A stretch of 64,000 nt of DNA from Pseudocoprococcus catus (GTDB lineage Bacteria > Bacillota > Clostridia > Lachnospirales > Lachnospiraceae), in the NCBI RefSeq assembly GCF_902381825.1, contig NZ_LR698973.1, positions 2,769,788-2,833,787 on the forward strand, read 5' to 3'. Shown here one piece after another: positions 36,778-45,650 of the stretch. The notes beneath the pieces are model-generated. The model ran no database searches. It had not been told where the DNA came from and was given only the letters and a program-made list of their open reading frames with translations. Within the stretch, counting starts at the first letter, position 1; each line of letters starts with the position of its first letter. Both the position numbers and the translations under genes were made by a program.

Positions 36778-37479
36778 ATGCTTGAAGAATTAAAGAAAGA
36801 AGTCTACGAAGCCAATATGCTGCTTCCGAAGTATCAGCTTGTGACTTTTACATGGGGCAATGTCAGCGGGATTGACCGTGAAAAGGGACTTTTTGTCATC
36901 AAGCCGAGCGGTGTGGATTATGACAAACTGAGACCGGAAGATATGGTTGTTGTAGATCTGAATGGCAATAAAGTAGAGGGCGATTACAATCCGTCTTCTG
37001 ATACAGAGACACATGTTGTCTTATATAACCGTTTTCCGAAGATCGGCGGTATCGTACATACTCATTCACCATGGGCCACAAGCTGGGCACAGGCCGGCCG
37101 TGGTATTCCATGCTACGGGACAACCCATGCCGATTATCTGTACGGCGATGTACCTTGTGTGAGAAATCTTACAGAGAAAGAAATCAATGAAGCTTATGAG
37201 AAGAATACAGGTGTCCTGATCGCGGATGAATTTGACCGTCCAGGTCTGGATTATATTGCAACACCTGCCGTTCTCTGCAAGAATCACGGACCGTTCACAT
37301 GGGGCAAGGATGCCCATGAGGCTGTACACAATGCGGTTGTTCTGGAAGAAGTTGCCAAGATGGCAGCCCGCTGTGAGCTGATTAATCCGAAGGTTCAGCC
37401 TGCACCGCAGGAACTTCAGGATAAGCATTATTTCAGAAAACATGGTGCCAATGCGTACTATGGTCAGCCGGGTAAATAG
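36778..37479 (+). CDS. araD: L-ribulose-5-phosphate 4-epimerase
   Basis: 233 residues, the usual length. Class II aldolase/epimerase fold: TFTWGNVSG at residue 22, KPSGVDY at 41, the metal-binding [18 protein letters not shown] near 94-111, the third His in NHGPFTWG near 170, and the conserved ending [15 protein letters not shown]. Zn-dependent conversion of L-ribulose 5-phosphate to D-xylulose 5-phosphate, linking arabinose to the pentose phosphate pathway. GAGGGTG lies upstream of the ATG. Confidence 0.95.
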   Translation: MLEELKKEVYEANMLLPKYQLVTFTWGNVSGIDREKGLFVIKPSGVDYDKLRPEDMVVVDLNGNKVEGDYNPSSDTETHVVLYNRFPKIGGIVHTHSPWATSWAQAGRGIPCYGTTHADYLYGDVPCVRNLTEKEINEAYEKNTGVLIADEFDRPGLDYIATPAVLCKNHGPFTWGKDAHEAVHNAVVLEEVAKMAARCELINPKVQPAPQELQDKHYFRKHGANAYYGQPGK

Positions 37480-37507
37480 ATTTCCGTTAAAGGATGTATC
37501 AATTATC

Positions 37508-37563
37508 GTAACTGTTCAGAGCTAACCTCTTTTTTGAAATTTTGCTTGGCTCTCAACCGTTAC
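37508..37563. mobile_element. IS66-type MITE, short copy 2
   Basis: A 56-bp element beginning GTAACTGTTCAGAGCTAA and ending TTGGCTCTCAACCGTTAC, flanked by perfect 8-bp direct repeats CAATTATC (37500-37507 and 37564-37571). It also keeps the internal TTTTTTGAAATTTTGCTTGGC stretch-type sequence seen near the right end of copy 1 (7160-7175), so it is an internally deleted relative. It sits between araD and the transaldolase gene, with a TATAAT (37573-37578) just 10 bases past its right end, so its end now provides the -35 region of any promoter there. Confidence 0.75.
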
Positions 37564-37608
37564 CAATTATCATATAATTAAGGGCGAAAGGACCCAGGAG
37601 GTATAATT

Positions 37609-38262
37609 ATGAAATTTTTCATTGACACAGCGAATGTAGAAGATATCAGAAAAGCAAATGACATGGGCGTTATCTGCGGCGTTACAACGAACCCATCCCT
37701 GATCGCCAAAGAAGGCAGAGATTTCAAGGAAGTCATCAAAGAGATCACAACGATCGTTGACGGCCCGATCAGCGGTGAAGTAAAGGCTACAACTGTTGAT
37801 GCAGAAGGCATGATCAAAGAGGGTCGTGAAATCGCAGCTATCCATCCAAACATGGTTGTTAAGATTCCTATGACAGTTGAAGGTTTAAAGGCTGTTAAGG
37901 TTCTGTCAGCAGAAGGCATCAAGACAAATGTCACACTGATCTTCACAGCAAACCAGGCTTTACTGGCTGCAAGAGCAGGTGCTACATATGTATCCCCATT
38001 CCTCGGCAGACTGGATGATATCAGCACAGCAGGTATCAGCCTGATCGAAGATATCGTAACAATTTTTGACAACTATGGCCTCGAAACAGAGATCATCGCT
38101 GCATCTATCAGACATCCAATGCACGTAACAGATTGTGCACTGGCAGGTGCGCATATCGCAACAGTTCCTTACAAGGTAATCGAGCAGATGACACATCATC
38201 CGCTGACAGATCAAGGTATTGAGAAATTCCAGGCAGATTACAAGGCTGTATTCGGCGAATAG
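37609..38262 (+). CDS. tal: Transaldolase, fructose-6-phosphate aldolase (TalC/FSA) subfamily
   Basis: 217 residues, the compact form of transaldolase. [16 protein letters not shown] at the N-terminus and the Schiff-base lysine Lys85 (VVKIPMT) fit the family exactly; SPFLGRLDD follows. Moves a dihydroxyacetone unit between sugar phosphates, completing the non-oxidative pentose phosphate route for the xylulose 5-phosphate made from arabinose. AGGAGG 8 bases before the ATG. Followed by a terminator, so the araD-tal part of the operon ends here. Confidence 0.93.
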   Translation: MKFFIDTANVEDIRKANDMGVICGVTTNPSLIAKEGRDFKEVIKEITTIVDGPISGEVKATTVDAEGMIKEGREIAAIHPNMVVKIPMTVEGLKAVKVLSAEGIKTNVTLIFTANQALLAARAGATYVSPFLGRLDDISTAGISLIEDIVTIFDNYGLETEIIAASIRHPMHVTDCALAGAHIATVPYKVIEQMTHHPLTDQGIEKFQADYKAVFGE

Positions 38263-38282
38263 AAAATTTATGTTATGCGGAG

Positions 38283-38316
38283 AGCCGTCAGTTCATATGT
38301 AACTGTCGGCTTTCTT
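38283..38316 (+). terminator. Intrinsic terminator after transaldolase
   Basis: AGCCGTCAGTT (38283-38293) pairs with AACTGTCGGCT (38301-38311, one mismatch), followed by TTCTTTAT. Confidence 0.7.
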
Positions 38317-38333
38317 TATAAACTCCTCTTGAA

Positions 38334-38465
38334 GAAAATGCGATTTTACTATAATATTAAAGAAAAGAAAATGCGATTTTGCGGTATTTTGCGCAAAAAG
38401 AAAATGCGGATTTAATATATATTAGCGAAAAAGAAAATGCGGAGTTTTTGTGGGCAATAGGTGAC
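38334..38465 (+). repeat. Four-copy 33-bp tandem repeat (GAAAATGCG box)
   Basis: GAAAATGCG followed by A/G and T-rich sequence begins at 38334, 38367, 38400 and 38433: exactly 33 bp apart each time. The first 14 bases are nearly identical; the rest is looser and ends in an A run. The last three copies are in frame with the DUF4143 remnant and encode ENAILRYFAQK, ENADLIYISEK and ENAEFLWAIGD. The first copy has stop codons. Confidence 0.8.
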
Positions 38466-39317
38466 ACGGTAAGTACTTCTCTGGTTAAAAAGCTGTTTGA
38501 AGCGGGACAGGCACTTGGTGAGAGGATGAATCGAAAATTACTTAGAGACTTCAGATTATATATGCTGGTGGGAGGAATGCCGCAGGCTGTTGATGAATAT
38601 ATCAAAACGAATAATTTTCGAAAAGTGGACGCCGTGAAACGGGATATTCTTAGTTTGTATGAGGATGATTTTAAAAAGATAGATGCGACCGGAAGATTAT
38701 CTGTTTTATTTGATGCCATTCCGGCACAGCTGAATAAAAATGCATCCCGCTATCAGATTTCAAGTGTTTTGGACAGCGGATGGTCGGACAAAATGTTGGA
38801 ACTCATAGCTGAATTGAAAGATTCAAAAACGGTTTTGATTTCCTATCATACAAATGATCCAAACGCCGGTATGGCAAATAACAAGGATCTGACAAAATTT
38901 AAAATGTTTTTGTGTGATACAGGGTTATTTGTTACACTTATGTTTAAGGATAAAGATTTCACGGAAAATATCATCTATGAAAAACTTTTAAATGACAAGT
39001 TGAGTACAAATCTGGGTTATTTGTATGAAAATGTTGTCGCACAAATTTTGGCGGCGAATGGCAACGAATTATTTTATTATACGTTTGCGAATCCTATTTC
39101 CAAACATAATTATGAAATAGATTTTTTGCTTGCCAGGAAAAATAAGCTTTGCCCGATAGAAATAAAGTCATCTGGTTACAAAACACACAAATCACTGGAT
39201 GCATTTTCACAAAAATATTCAGATAGAATTTTGTGGAAATATCTTGTCTATACCAAAGATTTGTGTAAGGACCAGGATATTATATGTCTGCCAGTTTATA
39301 TGGCACAATTTTTATAA
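38379..39317 (+). pseudogene. Truncated AAA ATPase with DUF4143 domain
   Basis: A 312-codon frame that contains only the C-terminal part of the COG1373-type ATPases: a lid and winged region (LVGGMPQAVDEYIKTNNF, SRYQISSVLDSGWS) and the DUF4143 nuclease-like domain with FLLARKNKLCPIEIKSSGYK. The whole N-terminal P-loop ATPase domain (about 200 residues) is missing; its place is taken by the 33-bp repeat. The frame opens at a TTG with no ribosome site, so it is probably a remnant. AT-rich compared with the pentose genes on either side, consistent with later insertion between tal and the fucose-type isomerase gene. Confidence 0.75.
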
Positions 39318-39339
39318 CATGAAATGGAGGAGTTTTATT

Positions 39340-40824
39340 ATGAGTAATATGCCGGAAGTTAAGTTAGGTGTCGTGGCTGTCAGCCGTGATTGTTTCCCTG
39401 AAAGTCTTTCTGTCAGCAGAAGACAGAATCTGATGAAGGCTTATACAGAGAAGTATGGTACAGAGGGAATCTATGAATGTCCTGTCTGTATCGTGGAGAG
39501 CGAGATCCATATGGTGCAGGCACTGGAAGATATCAAGAAAGCGGGATGCAACGCCCTTTGTGTTTATCTCGGCAACTTTGGCCCTGAGATTTCAGAGACA
39601 CTGCTTGCAAAGCATTTTGACGGACCGAAGATGTTTATTGCCGCTGCAGAAGAGAGCGGAGACAACCTGTTGGATGGCAGAGGTGATGCATACTGTGGTA
39701 TGTTAAATGCCAGTTACAATCTGCAGCTGCGCAATATCAAGGCTTATATTCCTGAGTATCCTGTGGGTGATGCTGAGGAATGTGCCGATATGATCCATGA
39801 ATTTATGCCGATCGCAAGAGCGGTCATCGGACTCCAGAATCTGAAGATCATCAGCTTTGGACCAAGACCAATGAATTTCCTCGCATGCAATGCCCCAATC
39901 AAACAGCTTTACAATCTGGGCGTTGAAATTGAAGAAAATTCAGAGCTTGATCTGTTTGAAGCTTTTAATAAACATGCCGGTGATGAGAGAATTCCTGCTA
40001 TTGTGAAAGAGATGGAAGAAGAACTCGGCACAGGCAACAAGAAGCCTGAAATCCTTGCTAAGCTGGCTCAGTATGAACTGACATTAAAAGACTGGATCGA
40101 AGAGCATCGTGGCTATCGCAAGTATGTAACATTGACAGGCAAATGCTGGCCGGCATTCCAGACACAGTTCGGTTTTGTGCCATGTTATGTGAACAGCCGT
40201 CTGACAGCGCAGGGCATTCCGGTATCCTGCGAAGTGGATATTTACGGTACACTCAGTGAGTTCATCGGAACGGTTGTCAGCCAGGATGCTGTTACACTGC
40301 TGGATATCAACAATTCTGTCCCGTCTGATATGTACAACGGCGCTATCAAGGGCAAATATAACTATACTCAGAAAGATACATTTATGGGCTTCCACTGCGG
40401 CAATACAGCCTCCAGCAAGCTGTCTTTCTGCGAGATGAAGTACCAGAAGATCATGGCAAGAACACTGCCTGAAGAAGTAACACAGGGTACTCTTGAAGGT
40501 GATATCAAACCGGGTGACATCACATTTTACCGTTTGCAGAGCACAGCAGACAATAAGCTTCGTGCTTATGTGGCTCAGGGCGAAGTCCTTCCTGTGGCAA
40601 CACGTTCCTTTGGTTCCATCGGCGTCTTTGCCATTCCTGAAATGGGCAGATTCTATCGTCATGTTCTGATTGAGAAAGGCTTCCCGCATCATGGCGCAGT
40701 AGCATTCGGTCATTATGGCAAGGCACTGTTTGAGGTATTTAAGTATATCGGTGTGCCGGTAGAGGAGATTGGCTATAATCAGCCGGCAGGCGTGCGCTAT
40801 CCAACAGAAAACCCTTGGGGCTAA
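39340..40824 (+). CDS. L-fucose/L-arabinose isomerase family protein
   Basis: 494 residues of the COG2407 fucose isomerase-like family, distinct from AraA. It has the N-terminal GVVAVSRDCFPESLSVSRR, a central stretch around AYIPEYPVGDAEECADMI, and a C-terminal metal-site region (FMGFHCGNTASSKL and IEKGFPHHGAVAFGH). Members interconvert aldoses and ketoses (L-fucose, D-arabinose, possibly others); the substrate here is open. The xylulokinase that follows 13 bases later suggests a ketose it feeds to XylB. GGAGG at 39326-39330 supports ATG 39340; the longer frame from 39199 overlaps the DUF4143 remnant and is not real. Confidence 0.8.
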   Translation: MSNMPEVKLGVVAVSRDCFPESLSVSRRQNLMKAYTEKYGTEGIYECPVCIVESEIHMVQALEDIKKAGCNALCVYLGNFGPEISETLLAKHFDGPKMFIAAAEESGDNLLDGRGDAYCGMLNASYNLQLRNIKAYIPEYPVGDAEECADMIHEFMPIARAVIGLQNLKIISFGPRPMNFLACNAPIKQLYNLGVEIEENSELDLFEAFNKHAGDERIPAIVKEMEEELGTGNKKPEILAKLAQYELTLKDWIEEHRGYRKYVTLTGKCWPAFQTQFGFVPCYVNSRLTAQGIPVSCEVDIYGTLSEFIGTVVSQDAVTLLDINNSVPSDMYNGAIKGKYNYTQKDTFMGFHCGNTASSKLSFCEMKYQKIMARTLPEEVTQGTLEGDIKPGDITFYRLQSTADNKLRAYVAQGEVLPVATRSFGSIGVFAIPEMGRFYRHVLIEKGFPHHGAVAFGHYGKALFEVFKYIGVPVEEIGYNQPAGVRYPTENPWG

Positions 40825-40837
40825 TGAAGGTGATTAT

Positions 40838-42295
40838 ATGTTATATATAGGAGTCGATCTGGGAACTTCCGCGGTAAAGCTGCTAATGATGGATGCGTCT
40901 GGCGATATTAAGAAGGTTGTGTCCAGAGAGTATCCGCTGTTTTTTCCGCAGCCGGGGTGGTCTGAGCAGCGTCCGGAGGACTGGTTTACTCAGGCGATGG
41001 ATGGCTTGAAGGAGCTGACGGCGGAGTGTGACAGGTCTCAGGTGGCGGGCATCAGCTTTGGTGGGCAGATGCACGGTTTGGTTGTGCTGGATGCCGATGA
41101 TCAGGTGATTCGTCCTGCGATTCTGTGGAATGACGGCAGAACCGGTGAGGAGACGGATTATCTGAATACGGTGATTGGCAAGGATAAGCTGTCTGCTTAT
41201 ACAGCGAATATTGCCTTTGCCGGTTTTACGGCACCGAAGATTCTGTGGATGCGAAAGCATGAGCCGGAGAATTTTGCGAAGATTGTGAAAATCATGCTGC
41301 CGAAGGATTATCTGGCTTATCGGTTATCCGGTATTTTCTGTACAGATGTGTCCGATGCATCCGGTATGCTTCTGATGGATGTGAAGCATCGCTGCTGGTC
41401 AAAGGAAATGCTTGAGATCTGCGGTATTACAGGAGAAATGCTGCCAAAGCTTTATGAGAGCTATGAAGTAGTGGGTACACTGAAAAAGGAAATCGCAGAG
41501 GAACTGGGCTTTTCTGAAAATGTAAAAATTATTGCCGGTGCCGGCGATAATGCAGCAGCGGCAGTGGGAACAGGTACGGTGGGAGAAGGCAAATGCAATA
41601 TTTCGCTGGGGACTTCCGGAACAATTTTCATTTCCAGTGAACATTTCGGTGTGGATGAATACAATGCGCTGCATTCCTTTGCCCATGCGGATGGTCATTA
41701 CCACATGATGGGCTGCATGCTCAGTGCGGCATCCTGCAATAAATGGTGGAATGAAGAAATTCTGAAAACCAAAGATTATAGCGCGGAGCAGACGGGAATT
41801 ACGAAGCTGGGTGAAAATCATGTCTATTTCCTTCCGTATCTGATGGGTGAGCGTTCACCCCACAATAATCCGGACGCAAGAGCCATGTTCATCGGCATGT
41901 CTATGGATACAACAAGAGAAGAAATGACCCAGGCAGTGCTGGAAGGTGTTGCTTTTGGTCTGAGAGATTCTCTGGAGGTAGCCAGAAGTCTCGGTATCAG
42001 CCCAGAGAGAACAAAGATCTGCGGCGGCGGTGCGAAGAGCCCTCTGTGGCGTCAGATCATTGCCAATGTAATGAATCTGAAGGTGGATGTTCTTGAGAAT
42101 GAAGAAGGCCCGGCACTCGGAGGTGCTATGCTGGCGGCTGTGGGATGCGGAGAATATCCGGATGTGGAGACTGCAGCAGCAAAGATTGTCAAGGTGGTGG
42201 ACACAGTGACACCGGAACCTGAGCTGACCAGAAAATACGAAGAACGCTATCAGTATTTCAGAAGGATTTATCCGACTGTAAAGGAATTGTTTTGA
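40838..42295 (+). CDS. xylB: Xylulokinase
   Basis: 485 residues, normal XylB length. FGGY motifs: GVDLGTSAVKLLMMD at the start, GISFGGQMHGLV near 75, NDGRT, SLGTSGTIFIS near 255, and the FGGY signature EGVAFGLRDSLEVARSLG near 365-385 with GGGAKSPLWRQIIAN. Phosphorylates D-xylulose (or a similar ketose from the adjacent isomerase) to feed the pentose phosphate pathway. AAGGTG upstream of ATG 40838. Last gene of the pentose locus, closed by the terminator at 42379. Confidence 0.92.
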   Translation: MLYIGVDLGTSAVKLLMMDASGDIKKVVSREYPLFFPQPGWSEQRPEDWFTQAMDGLKELTAECDRSQVAGISFGGQMHGLVVLDADDQVIRPAILWNDGRTGEETDYLNTVIGKDKLSAYTANIAFAGFTAPKILWMRKHEPENFAKIVKIMLPKDYLAYRLSGIFCTDVSDASGMLLMDVKHRCWSKEMLEICGITGEMLPKLYESYEVVGTLKKEIAEELGFSENVKIIAGAGDNAAAAVGTGTVGEGKCNISLGTSGTIFISSEHFGVDEYNALHSFAHADGHYHMMGCMLSAASCNKWWNEEILKTKDYSAEQTGITKLGENHVYFLPYLMGERSPHNNPDARAMFIGMSMDTTREEMTQAVLEGVAFGLRDSLEVARSLGISPERTKICGGGAKSPLWRQIIANVMNLKVDVLENEEGPALGGAMLAAVGCGEYPDVETAAAKIVKVVDTVTPEPELTRKYEERYQYFRRIYPTVKELF

Positions 42296-42378
42296 GAGAA
42301 CAAGATAAACGATTCGGTGAAAATTCTCGGTTAAAAACAGATAATCGGCGAAAGAAAATGTTAACGCCGTAAAACAAA

Positions 42379-42416
42379 TGAAGCACTCATTTACGCAATG
42401 AGTGCTTCAAATTTTT
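42379..42416. terminator. Terminator shared by xylB and the GGDEF/EAL gene
   Basis: TGAAGCACTCATT (42379-42391) pairs with AATGAGTGCTTCA (42397-42409), followed by AATTTTT on the plus strand and a TTTGTTTTA tail on the minus. Its right arm lies inside the last codons of the convergent GGDEF/EAL gene. Confidence 0.8.
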
Positions 42417-44334
42417 GCATTTCCAGCGGTTTATAATAATAGTATCCCTGAAGTTCGTCGCAGTTTTCCTGTACAAGGAAATCAACCATTTCTTTTGTTT
42501 CAACGCCCTCGCAGACAATGAGTTTGTTGGTGCGCTTCAGTAGGTGGAAGATTTCCTGAAGGACGATTTTGCCTTTTTCAGACAGGTCATCATCCAGAAA
42601 ACGTTTATCGATTTTGACTTCATCAAATAAAATATCTTTTAAAGTATTAAGCGAAGAATATCCGGAACCGAAATCATCCATGGAGATCCGGATATTTTTT
42701 TTCTGGAAAAAGCGGATCATCTGATTGACAGCATCGATATTATGGATGTAAGTTGTTTCCGTAATCTCAAAGATCAGATACTGTGAGGGAATCTTATACT
42801 TATCGATCAGGTCGGATACTTTATGAATAAAAGTATTGATCTTCCGAAAATGGATAGGTGAGACGTTGAGGGACAGCGGAATAATCTTCTGCTGTTTCTT
42901 CATGCGTTCGGACAGCCACAAAAAGGCAGCTTCATAAACGTAATAGTCCAACGCTTCCACTTCACCGGTCTCCTCAAGGATTGGCAGAAAACTGTCGGGA
43001 AACCAGAGAGAACCGTCATTTTTTTGCCATCGGACAAGCACTTCCGCACTGGAAATTTGTTGGGATTTTCCATTGATTTTGGGCTGGAAATAGAGTTGAA
43101 ATTCTTTTTGCTCCAGTGCATTGCGGAAGGTATGAATGGTTTCAGCACGTTTTTGTTCGTCCCGTGCAATATCTTCAGAGTATTCACATACGCCTGAAAG
43201 TTCGGTTTTGGCTTTTCGGCGGACAATATTGGTATGTGAGATCAATTCTTCTGATGAAATTTCGGTGCCTTCCAGATAATAAATACCTGTATTCAGAAAA
43301 AGATAATTGACAGGATAGGCCTCCAATATTTCAGAAGACGTCTGCTTGTTATAGCGGATGACTTTTTCCCTGAAACTTTGCTGATTCTGGCCGGTAATAT
43401 CAACGATACAGGCAAAAACGTCGGAATGATAACGGTTGACGAAGACTGTCTGAGGGAAAAGCTCCATTTTTTTAAAAAGAAAGTTCAGGATAGCAGTGCC
43501 TGTCTCATATCCCCAGTAATCGTTGATCAGGTGGAAGTTATCAACATCCGTCATCAGGAAAGCGTATTGTTTATTCCGGCAGCTGTTGGTTAGGATTGTA
43601 GAAATTTTTTCTTTCAGAGAATCTGTTGAAATGCTTTCCACCAGACGGTTTTGGCTGTAAAGACGGTCCGGATGGGCCGTTAGGGATTTCTTATAATGTT
43701 TATCCTGATACATTTTCTGGTCTGCCATTTTCAGCAGATCCATAATCAGATAATAATGATTTTTACAGCTGATATCATAGCCCACAGCATAGCTGATGGG
43801 ATGGATGGCTGTTTGATTGTAGGCATCAAGCAGGGACTGAAGCCGCATATTCATTTGTTCCAGTTCCGACCAGGAAGTTTCTCTTTGGATAATCACAAAT
43901 TCATCGCCGCCGAACCTTGCCAGAAAACTGTTTTCTGTGAGAATTCGAGTGAGATAGGAAGCAAATGTCTGAATAAACAAATCTCCTTCTTCATGTCCGT
44001 AGGTGTCATTGATTTTTTTCAGATTGTTCAGATCGAACATCATGACGCCGATATTCAGTGTATCATCGGCATTTTGGAGTTTCAGCAATTCTTTTTCCAA
44101 TGATTTTTTGTCGTGAACCCCGGCTACGTCAAAACCGGCATTTCGGAGCAAACTTTTCAGATAATCTCTCAATGCCAGTGATACGGCACAGCCAAGAAAA
44201 GAAAGAAAAATCAGCAGAGCAAAGGTGCGGTTTCCCAGTCCTTTTTTATAATGAAGAATCAAAATCGTCAGAAAGACGATATAAAATGTTGTCTCCAGAC
44301 AGCACAATTTCGAAATAACTTTATTTTTTTCCAT
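42391..44334 (-). CDS. Membrane GGDEF-EAL cyclic di-GMP signalling protein
   Basis: 647 residues. Two N-terminal membrane helices (about 14-30 and 38-56), a first GGDEF domain with an intact active site (FGGDEF, residues 141-146), a second GGDEF-like domain (about 230-360) whose motif is degenerate (RYHSDVF), and a C-terminal EAL domain (about 400-640) with SAEVLVRW, FEITET and MDDFGSGYSSLNTLK. Would make and/or break cyclic di-GMP at the membrane; the EAL motif reads EVL, a common active variant. Expressed from its own start, no partner gene nearby. Confidence 0.9.
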   Translation of the reverse strand: MEKNKVISKLCCLETTFYIVFLTILILHYKKGLGNRTFALLIFLSFLGCAVSLALRDYLKSLLRNAGFDVAGVHDKKSLEKELLKLQNADDTLNIGVMMFDLNNLKKINDTYGHEEGDLFIQTFASYLTRILTENSFLARFGGDEFVIIQRETSWSELEQMNMRLQSLLDAYNQTAIHPISYAVGYDISCKNHYYLIMDLLKMADQKMYQDKHYKKSLTAHPDRLYSQNRLVESISTDSLKEKISTILTNSCRNKQYAFLMTDVDNFHLINDYWGYETGTAILNFLFKKMELFPQTVFVNRYHSDVFACIVDITGQNQQSFREKVIRYNKQTSSEILEAYPVNYLFLNTGIYYLEGTEISSEELISHTNIVRRKAKTELSGVCEYSEDIARDEQKRAETIHTFRNALEQKEFQLYFQPKINGKSQQISSAEVLVRWQKNDGSLWFPDSFLPILEETGEVEALDYYVYEAAFLWLSERMKKQQKIIPLSLNVSPIHFRKINTFIHKVSDLIDKYKIPSQYLIFEITETTYIHNIDAVNQMIRFFQKKNIRISMDDFGSGYSSLNTLKDILFDEVKIDKRFLDDDLSEKGKIVLQEIFHLLKRTNKLIVCEGVETKEMVDFLVQENCDELQGYYYYKPLEMQKFEALIA

Positions 44335-44393
44335 AATTCCCTCTTTAAAAATGTTCTTGCATTTTCCGATGGCACAAAAACATTTTGTCGGCC

Positions 44394-44612
44394 TTAATTG
44401 GCATAGACAATGATTTTTTTGGCCAGTGTTTTGTCCAGGCCGATTTTGCTTCCCTTGACCATAACAATATAATAGCCGTGAAGCTCGGATAAAATGGTCA
44501 CTTCGCTGCCGGGAACAAATCCCAGAGTCTCAAGATAGTGTCGATGTTTTTCCTGGCCGCATATTTTGCTGATAATATAAAAATGATTGAATTCTGTAAG
44601 ATTTAAAGGCAT
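44394..44612 (-). CDS. FeoA domain protein
   Basis: 72 residues forming a single FeoA (SH3-like) domain: LETLGFVPGSEVTILSELHG and the ending GSKIGLDKTLAKKIIV are characteristic. Full length for FeoA. Supports ferrous iron uptake with FeoB, but no feoB is in the window, so this is a solo copy whose partner would be elsewhere. AAGGAG precedes the ATG, and an inverted repeat resembling a DtxR-family site overlaps its promoter region. Confidence 0.88.
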   Translation of the reverse strand: MPLNLTEFNHFYIISKICGQEKHRHYLETLGFVPGSEVTILSELHGYYIVMVKGSKIGLDKTLAKKIIVYAN

Positions 44613-44631
44613 AAGAACGTCTCCTTTATAT

Positions 44632-44669
44632 GGTTAGTCAAAACTAATCGGGCCTGATAGATAGTATAC
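44632..44669 (-). promoter_or_regulatory. feoA promoter with DtxR-like operator
   Basis: TATACT (-10, minus strand, 44669-44664) is followed by the inverted repeat GATTAGT-TTTG-ACTAACC (44649-44632), near or just after the expected transcription start. TTAG..CTAA arms are typical of iron or manganese DtxR/MntR-family regulators. No clear -35 was found. Confidence 0.45.
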
Positions 44670-44766
44670 CATGGATTGCCTGAAAGGAGAAAAGCAAAAT
44701 ATATTATTGAGAGATTTTATCTGTAAACAGGAAGGATTTACCAGACAGATTGCAGTGCGTGTAATG

Positions 44767-44812
44767 CAAAAAAAGGTTGAGGCAGCCACGTGCTTCCGGG
44801 CAGCTTCAACCT
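44767..44812 (-). terminator. Terminator of the marR-tauE unit
   Basis: On the minus strand a 14-bp stem (44811-44798 with 44787-44774, two mismatches) is followed by seven T (44774-44768). The rest of 44672-44766 shows nothing else. Confidence 0.8.
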
Positions 44813-44871
44813 CTTGCTTTTTGCAGATTATAAGCGGGACTTGCAAGTGATGTTTCCTTTCATTATTGAGC

Positions 44872-45648
44872 TTAAGATAATAATGAGAACGCCATAACAA
44901 CGACACCGAGAACAACAAGGATTACACCGGTTGCACGGTTCAATGTCTTTGGTGTGGCTTTGTTGGCCAATACCGCAGCAATTCTGGCCCAGATCAGAGT
45001 GAAGATGATGCACAGAATCCAGACAGCAGGATCCGGAAGGCCGCCGATGGCGAAATGGGAGACAGCGCCGGTAAATGCGGTGAAAGTCATAATGAAGACA
45101 CTTGTGCCAACGGCTGTTTTGAGTTCGTATCCCAGGACAGAAGTCAGAATCAGAAGCATCATCATACCGCCGCCGGCACCGATAAAGCCACAGATAAATC
45201 CGATGATGATACCGCATATAACGGACTGCATGGCACGTTTCTTAGCGGATACACCCTGCATCGCTTCCTTGGTAGTCATAACCGGTCTCACAATGAATTT
45301 GATACCCAACAGGAAAGTCATAAAGACGGAGAAATTGCCCATGGTTGCGGATGGAACCAGGCTGGATATATAGCTGCCCACAACAGTGAAGATCAGGACA
45401 GTAACCATCATAATCAGGCCGTTTTTGATATCCAGATTCTTGTTCTTGCCGTAAGTATAAGCAGAAACGGCGCTGGCCAGTACATCGGATGATAATGCAA
45501 TGCCCACGGCCGTATAGGGGCTAATACCGAGGAAGGTGATGAGGATCGGACTGATGACGGCGGCAGCACTCATACCGGCAAAACCTGTTCCCAGACCGGC
45601 TCCCATGCCGGCAAAAAAAGTAACAATAATCGTAAAAAGTAAATGCAT
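44872..45648 (-). CDS. TSUP family membrane protein (TauE/SafE type)
   Basis: 258 residues with about eight membrane helices, the TauE/SafE (TSUP) fold: GAGLGTGFAGMSAAAVISPI in helix one to two, GFIGAGGGMMMLLILTSVLG in the middle, and FAIGGLPDP. The family carries sulfite, sulfoacetate or other organosulfur anions across the membrane. It starts 2 bases after the marR stop with GGAGGG upstream, so it is the likely main target of that regulator. Confidence 0.88.
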   Translation of the reverse strand: MHLLFTIIVTFFAGMGAGLGTGFAGMSAAAVISPILITFLGISPYTAVGIALSSDVLASAVSAYTYGKNKNLDIKNGLIMMVTVLIFTVVGSYISSLVPSATMGNFSVFMTFLLGIKFIVRPVMTTKEAMQGVSAKKRAMQSVICGIIIGFICGFIGAGGGMMMLLILTSVLGYELKTAVGTSVFIMTFTAFTGAVSHFAIGGLPDPAVWILCIIFTLIWARIAAVLANKATPKTLNRATGVILVVLGVVVMAFSLLS

Positions 45649-45650
45649 AA

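Noticed and set aside
38334..38465. The 33-bp period suggested a small CRISPR array
   Set aside because: The conserved part is only about 14 bp, the remainder is itself similar between copies, there are no unique spacers, no cas genes, and three copies are in frame with a coding sequence.
44634..44918. 94-codon minus-strand open frame
   Set aside because: It runs through the tauE terminator and the feoA promoter, has no ribosome site and no recognisable sequence.
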